Below, piece by piece: positions 1-9,311 of a stretch of DNA of 64,000 nucleotides. The translations under genes were made by a program, and so were the position numbers. Origin of the DNA: Shewanella sediminis HAW-EB3 (lineage in GTDB: Bacteria > Pseudomonadota > Gammaproteobacteria > Enterobacterales > Shewanellaceae); contig NC_009831.1 in assembly GCF_000018025.1 (NCBI RefSeq), forward strand, positions 1,426,001 to 1,490,000, given 5' to 3'. The notes beneath the pieces were generated by a model. It saw only the letters and a list, made by a program, of their open reading frames with translations. It was not told the DNA's origin and did not search any database. Position 1 is the first letter of the stretch. Every line of letters starts with the position of its first letter.

Positions 1-1
1 A

Positions 2-523
2 ATGCTGAGTGAAGAGAGAGGCTTTTCTTTAATTGAGGTCATGGTTGCACTTGTGATCTTAGTTGTTGGGTTGGTTGGTGTATTCAATCTTCATATTGTC
101 GCTAAACGCGGTAGTTTCGAGTCCTTTCAGCAGACTCAAGCCTCATATTATGCCAGCGATATAATCAATCGAATGAAACTCAATCGAGGCCAACTTGCCA
201 ATTATGCAGGGAACTATACTGGTGTTCCTACAATTCCATCAAAAGCATGTACAGGAGCTGCTATATGTAGCCCAAGCCAAACAGTAACATGGGACCTCTA
301 TGAATGGAGGGCTTCCTTTGTAGGGCAAGCCGAGAAGGTCGGAACGACAAACGTTGGTGGATTGGACACTCCGACGGGGTGTGTCACTATTAATGGCAAT
401 AATGTCACTGTGGTTATGGCTTGGAAAGGCATTCGTTCTATTTCGGATGCTGGTGAAGCTGGTAGTTGTGGAAGCTCAAGTGATAGGCGTCGACTCTTTA
501 CATTGCAAACAGTGATCATTTAA
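2..523 (+). CDS. pilV: Type IV pilus minor pilin PilV
   Basis: This 173-residue prepilin has a seven-residue leader ending in Gly, then FSLIEVMVAL, the class III signal cut and N-methylated by PilD, followed by a hydrophobic helix. PilV-family proteins prime pilus assembly with PilW, PilX, PilY1 and PilE at the inner membrane. The position as first gene of pilV-pilW-pilX-pilY1-pilE fixes the assignment. The stop abuts the pilW start, suggesting translational coupling. The start is one base inside the window; the short leader is normal for pilins, so the gene is probably complete, but an upstream start cannot be excluded. Confidence 0.85.
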   Translation: MLSEERGFSLIEVMVALVILVVGLVGVFNLHIVAKRGSFESFQQTQASYYASDIINRMKLNRGQLANYAGNYTGVPTIPSKACTGAAICSPSQTVTWDLYEWRASFVGQAEKVGTTNVGGLDTPTGCVTINGNNVTVVMAWKGIRSISDAGEAGSCGSSSDRRRLFTLQTVII

Positions 524-1510
524 ATGAATAAATTAGCAATTAGTATGACAAAGTTTCAAAAAGGGATGTCACTCGTAGAGTTAATGGTGGCGCTAGTGAT
601 TGGCCTTTTTTTGTCTGCGGGTGTCTTTACTATGTTTAGTATGTCTTCATCTAATGTGACGACAACAGGCCAATTTAATCAGATTCAGGAAAATGGCCGC
701 ATTGCACTTGCGATTATGGAGCGCGATATAAGTCAGCTGGGTTTCATGGGAGATATTACGGGAACAGATTTTGTCGTGGGTGTGAATACGACGGTTGATG
801 CAGCAATTCCTCCCACAGGTACAGATTGTATTGGAGCTGGCTTGAATAATGCCAGTTTACCGAATAATCAACCTGCTCACTTTAGGCGTTTATGGGGATA
901 TGAAAACGGTCTAAGTGCTCAAAGTTTGGCATGTTTATCTGATGTAAGAGATAAAACGGACGTTTTACAGATTAAACGCTTTATTGGGCCGAGTGTTGCT
1001 GCTGGTGATGTATCGGGATACTACGTATCAACGACTTCCAGTCAGGCTATTTTTTTTAATAATGGCACACCTTCAGCTAATTTAACCAATGGTCGAATTT
1101 GGGAGTATCAACACCATGTGTACTTCATAGGAAATGATGCTAATGGTATCCCAGTTCTTCGACGTAAAACTCTTACAAGTACAGGTATGAGTAATGATGA
1201 GCAGTTAGTTGAAGGGATTGAAAATATAAGAGTGCTTTATGGTTTTGATAATGATGGTGACAGTACTCCTGATAGCTATATGCCCGCTGCAAGTGTGACC
1301 TCTTTAATGTGGGACAATGAGGGTTTTCAGCGTCTAGTCGCCTTAAAAGTGCATGTATTGATACGTTCGGTTCAACCGGATAGTAGCTATACCAATGAAA
1401 CTCAATATCTGCTTGGGGATAAGGTTATCAATGCGCCTAACGATCACTTTAGGCGTAAGGTGATGTCGACGACAATTGTTTTAGAAAACCCTGTACTGAT
1501 AAGAAGCTAG
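524..1510 (+). CDS. pilW: Type IV pilus assembly protein PilW
   Basis: A 328-residue minor pilin with a longer leader ending in KG, then MSLVELMVALVIG, where Met replaces the usual Phe at mature position 1 and the conserved Glu5 is kept. The large C-terminal globular domain matches PilW size. PilW is thought to join PilV, PilX and PilE in the initiation complex that carries PilY1 to the pilus tip. It starts directly after the pilV stop with no spacer, consistent with one transcript. Confidence 0.85.
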   Translation: MNKLAISMTKFQKGMSLVELMVALVIGLFLSAGVFTMFSMSSSNVTTTGQFNQIQENGRIALAIMERDISQLGFMGDITGTDFVVGVNTTVDAAIPPTGTDCIGAGLNNASLPNNQPAHFRRLWGYENGLSAQSLACLSDVRDKTDVLQIKRFIGPSVAAGDVSGYYVSTTSSQAIFFNNGTPSANLTNGRIWEYQHHVYFIGNDANGIPVLRRKTLTSTGMSNDEQLVEGIENIRVLYGFDNDGDSTPDSYMPAASVTSLMWDNEGFQRLVALKVHVLIRSVQPDSSYTNETQYLLGDKVINAPNDHFRRKVMSTTIVLENPVLIRS

Positions 1511-1522
1511 TTGAGGATGTGG

Positions 1523-1957
1523 ATGAAAAAACAGAAAGGTATTGCACTATTTTTTTCTTTGATTGTACTTGTCATCATGACCGTGATTGGTATTGCTTTA
1601 GCCGTAAACTCTAATCAATCGATGAGAATGGCTGGCGCAGGTTCAGAGAGGCTTGAAGCGAAGGCGGTTGCCGATGGCGGGCTCACTCAGGTGATTTTTG
1701 ATAATGCGGGAGCTTCTTTCGCCAGCCTTGCAGTCGAAACTACCGCGACTGCTTTTGGAAGCAATCAAGTAATCACTCCATTGCCGGAGACTGGCGTTAG
1801 AGATGTAGGTTGTCAGAGAACATCAAATGCCACTGGCGCAAATTTAGTGAGTTGTAGGCGAGTGCAAATAACGAGTACGGTGGCATTTGGTAGAGATGAT
1901 TTAGGTTCGCTTACCGTTGCTTCGGGTGTAGAGCAGCAAGTGCTGACAGGAAATTAA
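1523..1957 (+). CDS. pilX: Type IV pilus assembly protein PilX
   Basis: This is a 144-residue PilX-type minor pilin: MKKQKGIALFFSLIVL with one long hydrophobic helix, then the PilX_N-like stretch NQSMRMAGAGSERLEA. The GAGG at 1513-1516 lies six bases before ATG 1523, so I choose that start; TTG 1511 and ATG 1517 are in frame but leave little or no room for the ribosome site. The mature N-terminus lacks the Glu5 of major pilins, as is common for PilX. It is encoded between pilW and pilY1 in the same operon. Confidence 0.8.
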   Translation: MKKQKGIALFFSLIVLVIMTVIGIALAVNSNQSMRMAGAGSERLEAKAVADGGLTQVIFDNAGASFASLAVETTATAFGSNQVITPLPETGVRDVGCQRTSNATGANLVSCRRVQITSTVAFGRDDLGSLTVASGVEQQVLTGN

Positions 1958-1961
1958 CGAT

Positions 1962-4900
1962 ATGTTTTATAAGAATTGTTTATGTGGTGTGTTTACCGTT
2001 TTAGTGATTTTGTCGTCAGGCACTTTTGCAGACGATACAGAACTCTATCTGATTGACTCTTCAGTTAATACCGGTAAACGTCCGCAGGTGTTATTTGTTT
2101 TTGATAACTCCGGGAGTATGTCGACGGAGGATCAAAATGCGGTGAGCTCTTACTGTTCTGCAGCCGATAAAGCCAGTGGAGGATGCAATTATGCAGAAGG
2201 TTTTGGTACCTATTTAGAGGGGTACCACGGCTATATAAACGATAAGGGGATCTATTGGAATGCCGGTGGAATCGATAATACCGCTAGTATGCCTGTACCG
2301 GAGGACCCCAACGAAAGTCGTCGTTTTGAGGTGTCGAATAATAACTGTAATAGTGCAGTTACAGCATTAAATGAGCGTGGTAGATATACAGGTTATATTA
2401 GAGAATTTAAGTCCAGCGGCAAGAGCGGGGAGTGGTTCTCACTGGCTGAGAATAACGGTCTCAATAAGGCTGCCTTGGTTGACTGCCATGAAGATATTCT
2501 AAAACCTGATCCTGCAAACCCAGGGAGTATCATTAAGGGGAAGAATGTAACGACGTTCGATGATGGTTACCCTATAAATGACAAAAATATGTATACCTCC
2601 GGAGCCACGGACGTCGATCGTTTGTTTAGCGAGGCTAATACAGATTTTGGTAAAGGCTCACCTGTTACGCTATATACGCCGCATTATTTAGTTTGGTATC
2701 AGTGGGTAACAAAAACTGAAGAGGGGCAAAATAGTGGTGGCACGGGGACAAGACTGGAAGTTGCAAAGGATGCGTTGAAGACAGCTTTGACCGGTTTATC
2801 TATCCCTATAGATGCGGGTTTGGCTGTGTTTAATCTGAATTACCCACAAGAGTATGAAATTGATGGTGGAAGGATCGTTTCTGCTATTAAAGAGATGACG
2901 CCGACCAATGAAAGTACTCTCATCTCCCTGATAAACGGTATGCCGGCACAAACCAATACACCGTTATGTGAAACCTTATATGAAGCCCATCAATACTTTA
3001 GTGGTGGGGCTGTGACCTTCGGTAATAAAGACCGTAATGGGCAAGGTTATTATAAAATTGATGGTTATGTACCAAATAACCCGCCAAGTATTATCAGTTC
3101 GGGGAGTTATACAACACCTTTTAAAAAGTGCCCCGATACCGCCTATATCATCTATATTACAGACGGTGCCCCAACGTTAGACCGGGCGGCGGATGGTGCT
3201 ATAGCTGGCTTAACGGCTTCAGCTGCCAATGCTGCCAACTATGCGCCTTTTACCTTTACGAATACGCGAGGTGATGAAGAGACAAGTTATATGCCCGCTC
3301 TGGCAGCATATATGTATAACAATGATTTGGTTAAAGGTGTGAAAGATGCGAGTGGTGTAGATAATCAGCAAAACGTAAGATTATTTACCATCGGCTTTTC
3401 TGATGGTGCAGATGCGGCGGCGGATCTGCTTGAGGAAGCGGCATTCAGAGGCGGAAACCCCAGAGTAAATGGAGTATCGAAGGGCTATTACGTTGCTAAA
3501 AATGGTCTGGACTTAGTCACTGCGATGGATGATGCTCTGAAGTCTATTCTGTCTATTGACTCATCTTTTACATCGCCCAGTATCGCCAGTAACAACTTTG
3601 ATAAAACCCAAACCTACAACTCAGCCTATTTTGCGATGTTCCTGCCCGGAAAAGGTCCTCGCTGGAGTGGAAACCTTAAAAAGCTAAAGGTTAATGGTTC
3701 GGGGGATATTGTCGGCCCCGGTGGTACGGCTAATGCGATCGATTCGAATGGTAATATTGCTTCGACCACCTGTACTTTTTGGAATACCTGTTCGGGGGCA
3801 AACAATGATGGTAATAAAGTCACTGCCGGCGGTGTATTACCCGCATTGAGAACGGCACTTAAAAATAGAAAAATATTAACTAATAGCGGTAACAGCTTAA
3901 TCGATATTGATAACTTATCGACATCGACTATGTATTCACTGCTTGGTAGCCCTATTGCGGACTCTCAATCGACAGCCGTTCGAGAGCATCTAGACTGGCT
4001 CTATGGTGTGGATGTCGATGATGATGATAATAATGGAAGCTTTTCCGATACCAGAGAGGATGTGATGGGAGACCCTCTGCACTCTAAACCTTTGGCAATC
4101 AACTTTGGCCCCTCAACTTCAAGCTTGGATGTTCGGATCCTTGTTGGTACCAACCAGGGATTAGTCCATATGTTTAAAGACTCAGATAAAGGAAGTGCAG
4201 ATTACTCTGTTGGAGTTGTTACAGAGTCTTGGGCATTTGCTCCTGCTGAACTGCTAAGTAATATTCCGGAGTTAAGAGAAAACCTGCCAACAGGTGAACA
4301 CAGTGTCTATGGCATGGACTTATCACCCGTTGCGTACACAGAAACGGATTCTAGTGGCAAAGTCAATAAAGCGTGGGTCTATTTGGGGATGCGCAGAGGT
4401 GGTGTTTCCTATTATGCGTTAAACATTACCAATCCTGATAGCCCCGCATTTAAGTGGAAGATAGACTCAAATACGAGTGGATTAGAGGAGCTTGGGCAAA
4501 CCTGGTCAGAGCCTGTGGTTACATCTATATCTGGAGTAGAGGGGCCGGTGCTCATATTTGGTGGCGGTATGGCTTCATCTGATGGAGCTGGAGAAGCTGT
4601 GTATATTGTCAATGCTGATACTGGTGAATTTATCCATAAGTTTACAGCTGCAGGTATGTATAGTGTTCCGAACAAGGTGGCAGTGTTAGACAGTAATAAT
4701 GATGGTATAACTGACAGAGTATATGCAACAGACATCGGCGGTAATGTTTGGCGCATGGATCTACCTTCAGCCGATAAAACTAGTTGGTCAATTTTTAAAT
4801 TTGCAGCTATTGGTTCGGGAACGGCGCCCGATGATAGGATGTTTTTTGCAGAGCCCACAGTGGCGCAGACTCAAATCAATAATATTCATAGTGAGAGTGG

Positions 4901-5537
4901 AGTGTTGTCTTACCAAAACCTTCCTTATGATGCGGTTACGGTTGGTACGGGAAATCGTACTCACCCGTTAGATACAGTAACAAACGATATGTTTTATGTA
5001 TTTCAAGATAGGGATGTGGTGACCAAGACATTTTCTAGTGACGATATTCCAGCACCTTTGACACTTACAGACCTATATAATGTGTCCACATCGGCTCCAT
5101 CATCTGAAAGTGATAATATTGCCTTCGGTACCAAGAGAGGCTGGTATTATAATTTTGCAGGTTCGGGCGAAAAGAGCCTTTCTGCGTCTTTGATTTTCGA
5201 TGGAAAAGTGTATTTTACCTCCTTCCTGCCACCAGTTAATACTGAGGTTGATCTGGATGCCGGAATTTGTGGTTTCTCTGGTCAGGGTAGACTTTATGTA
5301 TTTGATCTGCATAAAGGAACGAGGACGTCCAGTCAGCTTTACTATGAAATTGGTGAGCGGGTTCCTGATACTCCACAGATTGTCATCCCTGAGCCTGAAG
5401 AGGGTGAAGAATCTATAGCTTACATTATAGGTGTCGGTAAAGGGGAGTGTGTAGATGGGGAGTGTAAGGGAACCGTAAAGTTAGGGAGTGGACTAACGAC
5501 TAACCGAATTTATTATCATCTGGATGAGAAACAGTAA
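1962..5537 (+). CDS. pilY1: Type IV pilus tip adhesin PilY1
   Basis: A 1191-residue exported protein with a Sec signal peptide ending near Ala23. A von Willebrand A-like domain carries a MIDAS-type DNSGSMS (Asp48, Ser50, Ser52). The C-terminal half is the PilY1 beta-propeller, with a calcium site of the form D-x-N-x-D-x-x-x-D at Asp910, Asn912, Asp914 and Asp918, the pattern that gates pilus extension and retraction in Pseudomonas. A second acidic run, DVDDDDNNG, lies near residue 686. The stop overlaps the pilE start (TAATG). It probably acts as tip adhesin or surface sensor, together with pilT and pilU at 40-42 kb. Confidence 0.88.
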   Translation: MFYKNCLCGVFTVLVILSSGTFADDTELYLIDSSVNTGKRPQVLFVFDNSGSMSTEDQNAVSSYCSAADKASGGCNYAEGFGTYLEGYHGYINDKGIYWNAGGIDNTASMPVPEDPNESRRFEVSNNNCNSAVTALNERGRYTGYIREFKSSGKSGEWFSLAENNGLNKAALVDCHEDILKPDPANPGSIIKGKNVTTFDDGYPINDKNMYTSGATDVDRLFSEANTDFGKGSPVTLYTPHYLVWYQWVTKTEEGQNSGGTGTRLEVAKDALKTALTGLSIPIDAGLAVFNLNYPQEYEIDGGRIVSAIKEMTPTNESTLISLINGMPAQTNTPLCETLYEAHQYFSGGAVTFGNKDRNGQGYYKIDGYVPNNPPSIISSGSYTTPFKKCPDTAYIIYITDGAPTLDRAADGAIAGLTASAANAANYAPFTFTNTRGDEETSYMPALAAYMYNNDLVKGVKDASGVDNQQNVRLFTIGFSDGADAAADLLEEAAFRGGNPRVNGVSKGYYVAKNGLDLVTAMDDALKSILSIDSSFTSPSIASNNFDKTQTYNSAYFAMFLPGKGPRWSGNLKKLKVNGSGDIVGPGGTANAIDSNGNIASTTCTFWNTCSGANNDGNKVTAGGVLPALRTALKNRKILTNSGNSLIDIDNLSTSTMYSLLGSPIADSQSTAVREHLDWLYGVDVDDDDNNGSFSDTREDVMGDPLHSKPLAINFGPSTSSLDVRILVGTNQGLVHMFKDSDKGSADYSVGVVTESWAFAPAELLSNIPELRENLPTGEHSVYGMDLSPVAYTETDSSGKVNKAWVYLGMRRGGVSYYALNITNPDSPAFKWKIDSNTSGLEELGQTWSEPVVTSISGVEGPVLIFGGGMASSDGAGEAVYIVNADTGEFIHKFTAAGMYSVPNKVAVLDSNNDGITDRVYATDIGGNVWRMDLPSADKTSWSIFKFAAIGSGTAPDDRMFFAEPTVAQTQINNIHSESGVLSYQNLPYDAVTVGTGNRTHPLDTVTNDMFYVFQDRDVVTKTFSSDDIPAPLTLTDLYNVSTSAPSSESDNIAFGTKRGWYYNFAGSGEKSLSASLIFDGKVYFTSFLPPVNTEVDLDAGICGFSGQGRLYVFDLHKGTRTSSQLYYEIGERVPDTPQIVIPEPEEGEESIAYIIGVGKGECVDGECKGTVKLGSGLTTNRIYYHLDEKQ

Positions 5538-5929
5538 TGGGAAATATAAAAGGATTTACGTTAATTGAAGTTATGATCACGGTAGTTATTGTCGCTATAT
5601 TAGCGGCTATTGGCTACCCCTCATATATCGATTATGTCACTAAGAGTGGTCGTTCAGAAGGGGTTGCAGCCGTGCTTCGTGTCGCAAATCTGCAAGAGCA
5701 GTACTATATGGACAATAGGGCCTATGCGACTGATATGACAAAACTGGGGTTAGGCGCTACAGCTTTTAAAACTGAACATGGATACTATGAAGTGACATCT
5801 AGTGGAACCAGTTCTTTTACCATCACCGCCAAGGCAATAGGAACACAAGCTAGCCGTGACTCAATATGTAAAACAATTACCTTAACCGATACTGGAGCTA
5901 AGGGCCCCAATATGGAGTGCTGGAAATGA
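5537..5929 (+). CDS. pilE: Type IV minor pilin PilE
   Basis: A 130-residue pilin with leader MGNIKG and mature start FTLIEVMITVVIVAILAAIGYPSYIDYV, including Phe1 and Glu5 (shown here by positions 7-34). The YPSYIDYV segment and two C-terminal cysteines forming a D-region loop are typical of the PilE minor pilin family. It starts within the pilY1 stop codon (TAATG) and its own stop overlaps the next start (ATGA), so the operon is tightly coupled. In this context it is a minor rather than the major pilin. Confidence 0.8.
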   Translation: MGNIKGFTLIEVMITVVIVAILAAIGYPSYIDYVTKSGRSEGVAAVLRVANLQEQYYMDNRAYATDMTKLGLGATAFKTEHGYYEVTSSGTSSFTITAKAIGTQASRDSICKTITLTDTGAKGPNMECWK

Positions 5930-6228
5930 TGAGAAATATTGTATATCTCGGTAGTTTATTAGCTGTGGCACTTTCTATTGCTCCGGCAGAAGCTGCTTAC
6001 CAAGAATATAAATGTCATGTGTCCAGCACAAAGAAAGGGGGGCAAGTAGTGTTCTACCGTTGGAAAGAGACTGATTTGCAATTAAAAGTGGCTGGTCTAC
6101 CTGGTAAACAGTTAACAGATCATCAAGGAAAAAAATATTTTATAAAAGAAGTGTTTGAGTGCGTCTCATTAGGAGAGGACTTTTCTAGTGAGAAAGCTCA
6201 GCGCCTCGATGAGAGAACGTTAAGGTAG
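5926..6228 (+). CDS. Small exported protein, TapY2-like (tentative)
   Basis: A protein of about 100 residues with a Sec signal peptide (MMRNIVYLGSLLAVALS, cleaved near AEA-AYQEY) and two cysteines in the mature part that could form a disulfide. ATG 5926 overlaps the pilE stop as ATGA, and ATG 5929 follows directly; GTG 5917 would also be in frame. Last gene of the minor-pilin operon. A small exported protein called TapY2 occurs at this position after PilY1-like genes in Aeromonas and Shewanella, and I assign it on position and size rather than a motif. Function unknown. Confidence 0.5.
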   Translation: MMRNIVYLGSLLAVALSIAPAEAAYQEYKCHVSSTKKGGQVVFYRWKETDLQLKVAGLPGKQLTDHQGKKYFIKEVFECVSLGEDFSSEKAQRLDERTLR

Positions 6229-6305
6229 AGTCGACTCTGACGGTGGTTCTAATTGACATTTTTTTCATGAACCTGCTAAGTTCATATCACAAATTGCTCA
6301 CGAGC

Positions 6306-6506
6306 TTAGCAGCTTTTTCCATCTTCGCCGTATGATATTAATCCTCTACTGCTAACTGAAATACTTTTTGAACGGCTACTTTTCCCACCTGGACAGTAAA
6401 TTATGGTTGCACCACTTGATAGGCCTTTGGGGGAGAAAGTGAAAGGTGTGGTTGGCCCTTTTACGTTATCTTTAGAGTTTAAGTTACCAATCACGCGCAG
6501 CTCTTT
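6306..6506 (-). pseudogene. Duplicated C-terminal fragment of GspH/FimT-type pilin
   Basis: The minus strand encodes about 66 codons beginning KELRVIGNLN and ending GLISYGEDGKSC-stop, closely matching the last 65 codons of the intact pilin gene immediately to the right. There is no pilin leader or start region. The two copies are offset by about 188 bp. The join lies in a shared stretch around GAAAGAGCTGC, and reading through it gives the intact gene its extra final Ala before TGA. I read this as a tandem duplication of the gene 3' end that has since diverged. Confidence 0.75.
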
Positions 6507-6979
6507 CCGTCTACACCGTACGATATTAATCCGCTACTGCTAACTGAAATACTTTTTGATTGGCTATTTTTCCCTCCTGGACAGTAAATTATGGTTGCAC
6601 CACTTGATAGGCCTTCGGGGGAGAAAGTGAAGGTGGAGCTTGAGCCTGTCAGTTTATCATTGGGGTTAAAGTTATCAATTACACGTAGCTCTTTTTCACT
6701 GCTATCGGCTCTCGTTATATATACCCTTATTCCATTTCCCCAGTTGGTACCACAGGACGTAGTTGAAGCGAATGCGCAGACGTTTACCGTTGTACCGTAA
6801 CTAATAGCTTGGTTTCTTGCGAAAAGAAAAATATTGTTGATTTTTTCGATATTATTATTAACTCGTACACTTTCATACACTGAAACTAAAGATGGTACAC
6901 CTATACCAAGTAAAATAGCCGCTACAGCCATTGTCACCATTACTTCAATGAGTGTGAAACCTTTTGATAATCGCCGCAT
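6491..6979 (-). CDS. GspH/FimT-type minor pilin
   Basis: A 162-residue prepilin: leader MRRLSKG then FTLIEVMVTMAVAAILLGIGVPSL, with Phe1 and Glu5, followed by the FARNQAISYGTTVNVCAF segment typical of GspH/FimT pseudopilins. It is on the strand opposite to pilV-pilE and convergent with that operon. The last codons GKSCA-TGA arise from the duplication junction; the distal copy ends GKSC-TAA, probably the ancestral end. It may act as an alternative FimU/FimT initiation pilin. A sequence resembling AAGGAAGATCT precedes the start. Confidence 0.75.
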   Translation of the reverse strand: MRRLSKGFTLIEVMVTMAVAAILLGIGVPSLVSVYESVRVNNNIEKINNIFLFARNQAISYGTTVNVCAFASTTSCGTNWGNGIRVYITRADSSEKELRVIDNFNPNDKLTGSSSTFTFSPEGLSSGATIIYCPGGKNSQSKSISVSSSGLISYGVDGKSCA

Positions 6980-7049
6980 GAGATCTTCCTTTCAATTCTC
7001 TGTTAAGTATATGTGAGAACCAAGTAGTTTTCAGTATCAAATAACAATT

Positions 7050-7077
7050 AATTACAGCCAAAATATTGGCTGTAAAG
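7050..7077 (-). terminator. Hairpin between two GspH-type pilin genes
   Basis: A perfect 10-bp stem TTACAGCCAA/TTGGCTGTAA with a four-base loop (7052-7075) lies downstream of the distal GspH-type pilin on the minus strand. The following minus-strand bases are only AT-rich, without a clean U run, so termination is plausible but not certain. Confidence 0.4.
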
Positions 7078-7114
7078 GAAAAATTGACAGAGGCTAGAGG
7101 ATTTTAAGGTTAGT

Positions 7115-7624
7115 TTAATTACATCGGATATTACTGTCTTTAGAAAAGCGTATTCTACCGGCTTGATTAATTATTACCGCCTTTGAATGCTCGCTAGATA
7201 CAGAGCTTGGACAATAGCGAAGTGTTCCGTTGGTACCGGAAGCTAATCCATCGGGTTGAAATCGAACTGCTGAGCGATTGTAAGTGACAAAGTCACCTTG
7301 ATGGAAGTGGTCTGTTGTCAGTAAAACTTGATCTGAGCCATCTATAGTATTGGGATCTCCTCTATCGATAAATATTGTGATCCCTATTCTCCAGTCTTGT
7401 GTACAGATTCCCTCCTGCAATGGGCAAGCTGTAACTCTAGAACCATAACTAATAGCGCTGTTTCTGGCTAGTTGTAATGTGCTTCGTATTGTTCGTATGG
7501 CACTATCTGCGCGGTAGGCCTGATATAGAGATGCTAGTGATGGTATTGCCATGCTGATAAGTGTTGTTGATACCACGAGTGTTGTCATTAACTCTATCAA
7601 TGTAAATCCGGCACAGTTTTTCAT
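7115..7624 (-). CDS. GspH/FimT-type minor pilin (second copy)
   Basis: A 169-residue prepilin: leader MKNCAG then FTLIELMTTLVVSTTL with Phe1 and Glu5, followed by LQLARNSAISYGSRVTACPL, the conserved GspH segment. A strong GGGAGGAAACC lies just upstream of the ATG. It is paralogous to the pilin at 6491-6979 and transcribed the same way, 135 bp upstream, so the two may be cotranscribed. The C-terminus has the GLASGTNGTLRYCPS motif seen in the paralogue as GLSSGATIIYCPG. Probable pilus initiation subunit. Confidence 0.75.
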   Translation of the reverse strand: MKNCAGFTLIELMTTLVVSTTLISMAIPSLASLYQAYRADSAIRTIRSTLQLARNSAISYGSRVTACPLQEGICTQDWRIGITIFIDRGDPNTIDGSDQVLLTTDHFHQGDFVTYNRSAVRFQPDGLASGTNGTLRYCPSSVSSEHSKAVIINQAGRIRFSKDSNIRCN

Positions 7625-7785
7625 GGTTTCCTCCCTGGAAAATTAAGGTGTATGCATCCGGCAATCACCGTTGAGCTACATTAGAATCGGTAACTCAATA
7701 TCTGAGTATAGCCGCTGATATGGGCCTTGTTAGGAGTTATTTATATTGTTCTGAACTAAGAAAAATGCTTCTTTATTGTAAATAA

Positions 7786-7791
7786 TATAAT
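7786..7791 (+). promoter_or_regulatory. Candidate -10 element upstream of glnB
   Basis: A perfect TATAAT lies 83 bp before the glnB ATG in an AT-rich spacer. No good -35 sits at 16-18 bp, so this is only a partial promoter prediction. Confidence 0.3.
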
Positions 7792-7834
7792 CGACTACAG
7801 TGTCCATGCCAGTCATGCTAAGCTTAAGGATTGA

Positions 7835-8212
<378 letters not shown>

Positions 8213-8231
8213 TCGACTCTTTTTCTGTTTT

Positions 8232-8277
8232 AGAAATAACAATACCGCAGAAACTTCTCTGCGGTATTATTATTTCT
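8232..8277 (+). terminator. Bidirectional terminator between glnB and nagR
   Basis: A long hairpin with stem AATACCGCAGA/TCTGCGGTATT is flanked by AT-rich arms that extend pairing (AGAAATA on the left, TATTTCT on the right). It sits between two convergent genes and can serve both. Confidence 0.8.
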
Positions 8278-8291
8278 AATCTTTGAATCGT

Positions 8292-9311
8292 TTATTTTAC
8301 AGCCGGATGGGACGAGGAGTCTCTTATCACTGGTTCCGGTATAAATATTTTTGCATCTTCAGAAGTTTGTGCACGTCTATTGGCGATCAGTAGTTCGGTC
8401 GCCATCTGAGCAATCTTCTGGTTTGGCTGATGAACCGTTGTCAGCTTCGGCCATGTCTGCCTCGAGAAAGGGCTATCTTCGAAACCAACAATAGAGATGT
8501 CGTTAGGTATATCCATCCCTTCAAGCCTGGCTGCAAATAATGCTCCGGCTGCAATTTCATCGTTACAGGCGACGATGGCTGTAGGTCTGTCATCTCTTTT
8601 CAACAGCTCTTTAGCGCCCTTTACACCGGACTCAAATGAATATTCACCTTCAATAATATTGTCTTTCTTGATGGCAAGGTGATTATTCTCCATCGCTTCA
8701 GTAAAGCCGGCTAGTCGCTCTTTGGTTGATTCATGGTGCTGATCGCCACTCAGAAAAGCGATATTTTTATGACCGAGTTCAATCAGATGTTGAGTAATAG
8801 AAACGGCACCATGCTTATCGTTCACCAGCACTGCCAAGCCAGTCTTTGCATCGATGTTAGCGCCAGCTATGATACGTACATAATTTGCATCTATCTTATC
8901 TAATGCTGCCAAAATCTTAGGGTCTTCAGATAGTGGTGGCGTCAACACTAAACCTGCGAGCCTTGCATGCTTCACCATCTTAGTTAACTCTTCACAGATG
9001 TTATCTGCTTTAGCGTTACATGGATGAATCAATAACTCATAGCCCAGATCTTTGCATGAGGATAGGATTCCATTTTGCATATCAATGACATAATAAGCAT
9101 TCGGGTTGTCGTAAATAAAGCCGATGACATATGATTTTGTACCCGCCAAATTTCTTGCTGCTAAATTGGGTTGGTAATTTAGTGCCTCGATGGCTTCATT
9201 GACTTTATCAATGGTAGCCTGCTTTACAGAGGGTTCATTATTGGTGACTCGGGAAACCGTCTTTATTGAGACGCCTGCATATTTTGCTACATCGTTTATT
9301 GTGACTTTCAT
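8292..9311 (-). CDS. nagR: LacI-family regulator of GlcNAc catabolism NagR
   Basis: A 339-residue LacI/GalR protein. The N-terminal helix-turn-helix (TINDVAKYAGVSIKTVSR) and hinge region (YQPNLAARNLAG) precede a periplasmic-binding-protein fold that binds an effector, in Shewanella reported to be a GlcNAc-pathway intermediate. It is transcribed away from the TonB receptor. Five copies of a 16-bp palindrome lie before nag genes in this window, the expected NagR target. No such site lies near its own start, the closest being about 360 bp away, so strong autoregulation is not indicated. Confidence 0.85.
   Translation of the reverse strand: MKVTINDVAKYAGVSIKTVSRVTNNEPSVKQATIDKVNEAIEALNYQPNLAARNLAGTKSYVIGFIYDNPNAYYVIDMQNGILSSCKDLGYELLIHPCNAKADNICEELTKMVKHARLAGLVLTPPLSEDPKILAALDKIDANYVRIIAGANIDAKTGLAVLVNDKHGAVSITQHLIELGHKNIAFLSGDQHHESTKERLAGFTEAMENNHLAIKKDNIIEGEYSFESGVKGAKELLKRDDRPTAIVACNDEIAAGALFAARLEGMDIPNDISIVGFEDSPFSRQTWPKLTTVHQPNQKIAQMATELLIANRRAQTSEDAKIFIPEPVIRDSSSHPAVK

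Noticed and set aside
4412-4858. Antisense ORF of 148 codons inside pilY1
   Set aside because: It overlaps the calcium-site region of an intact, well-supported gene and has no motif of its own.
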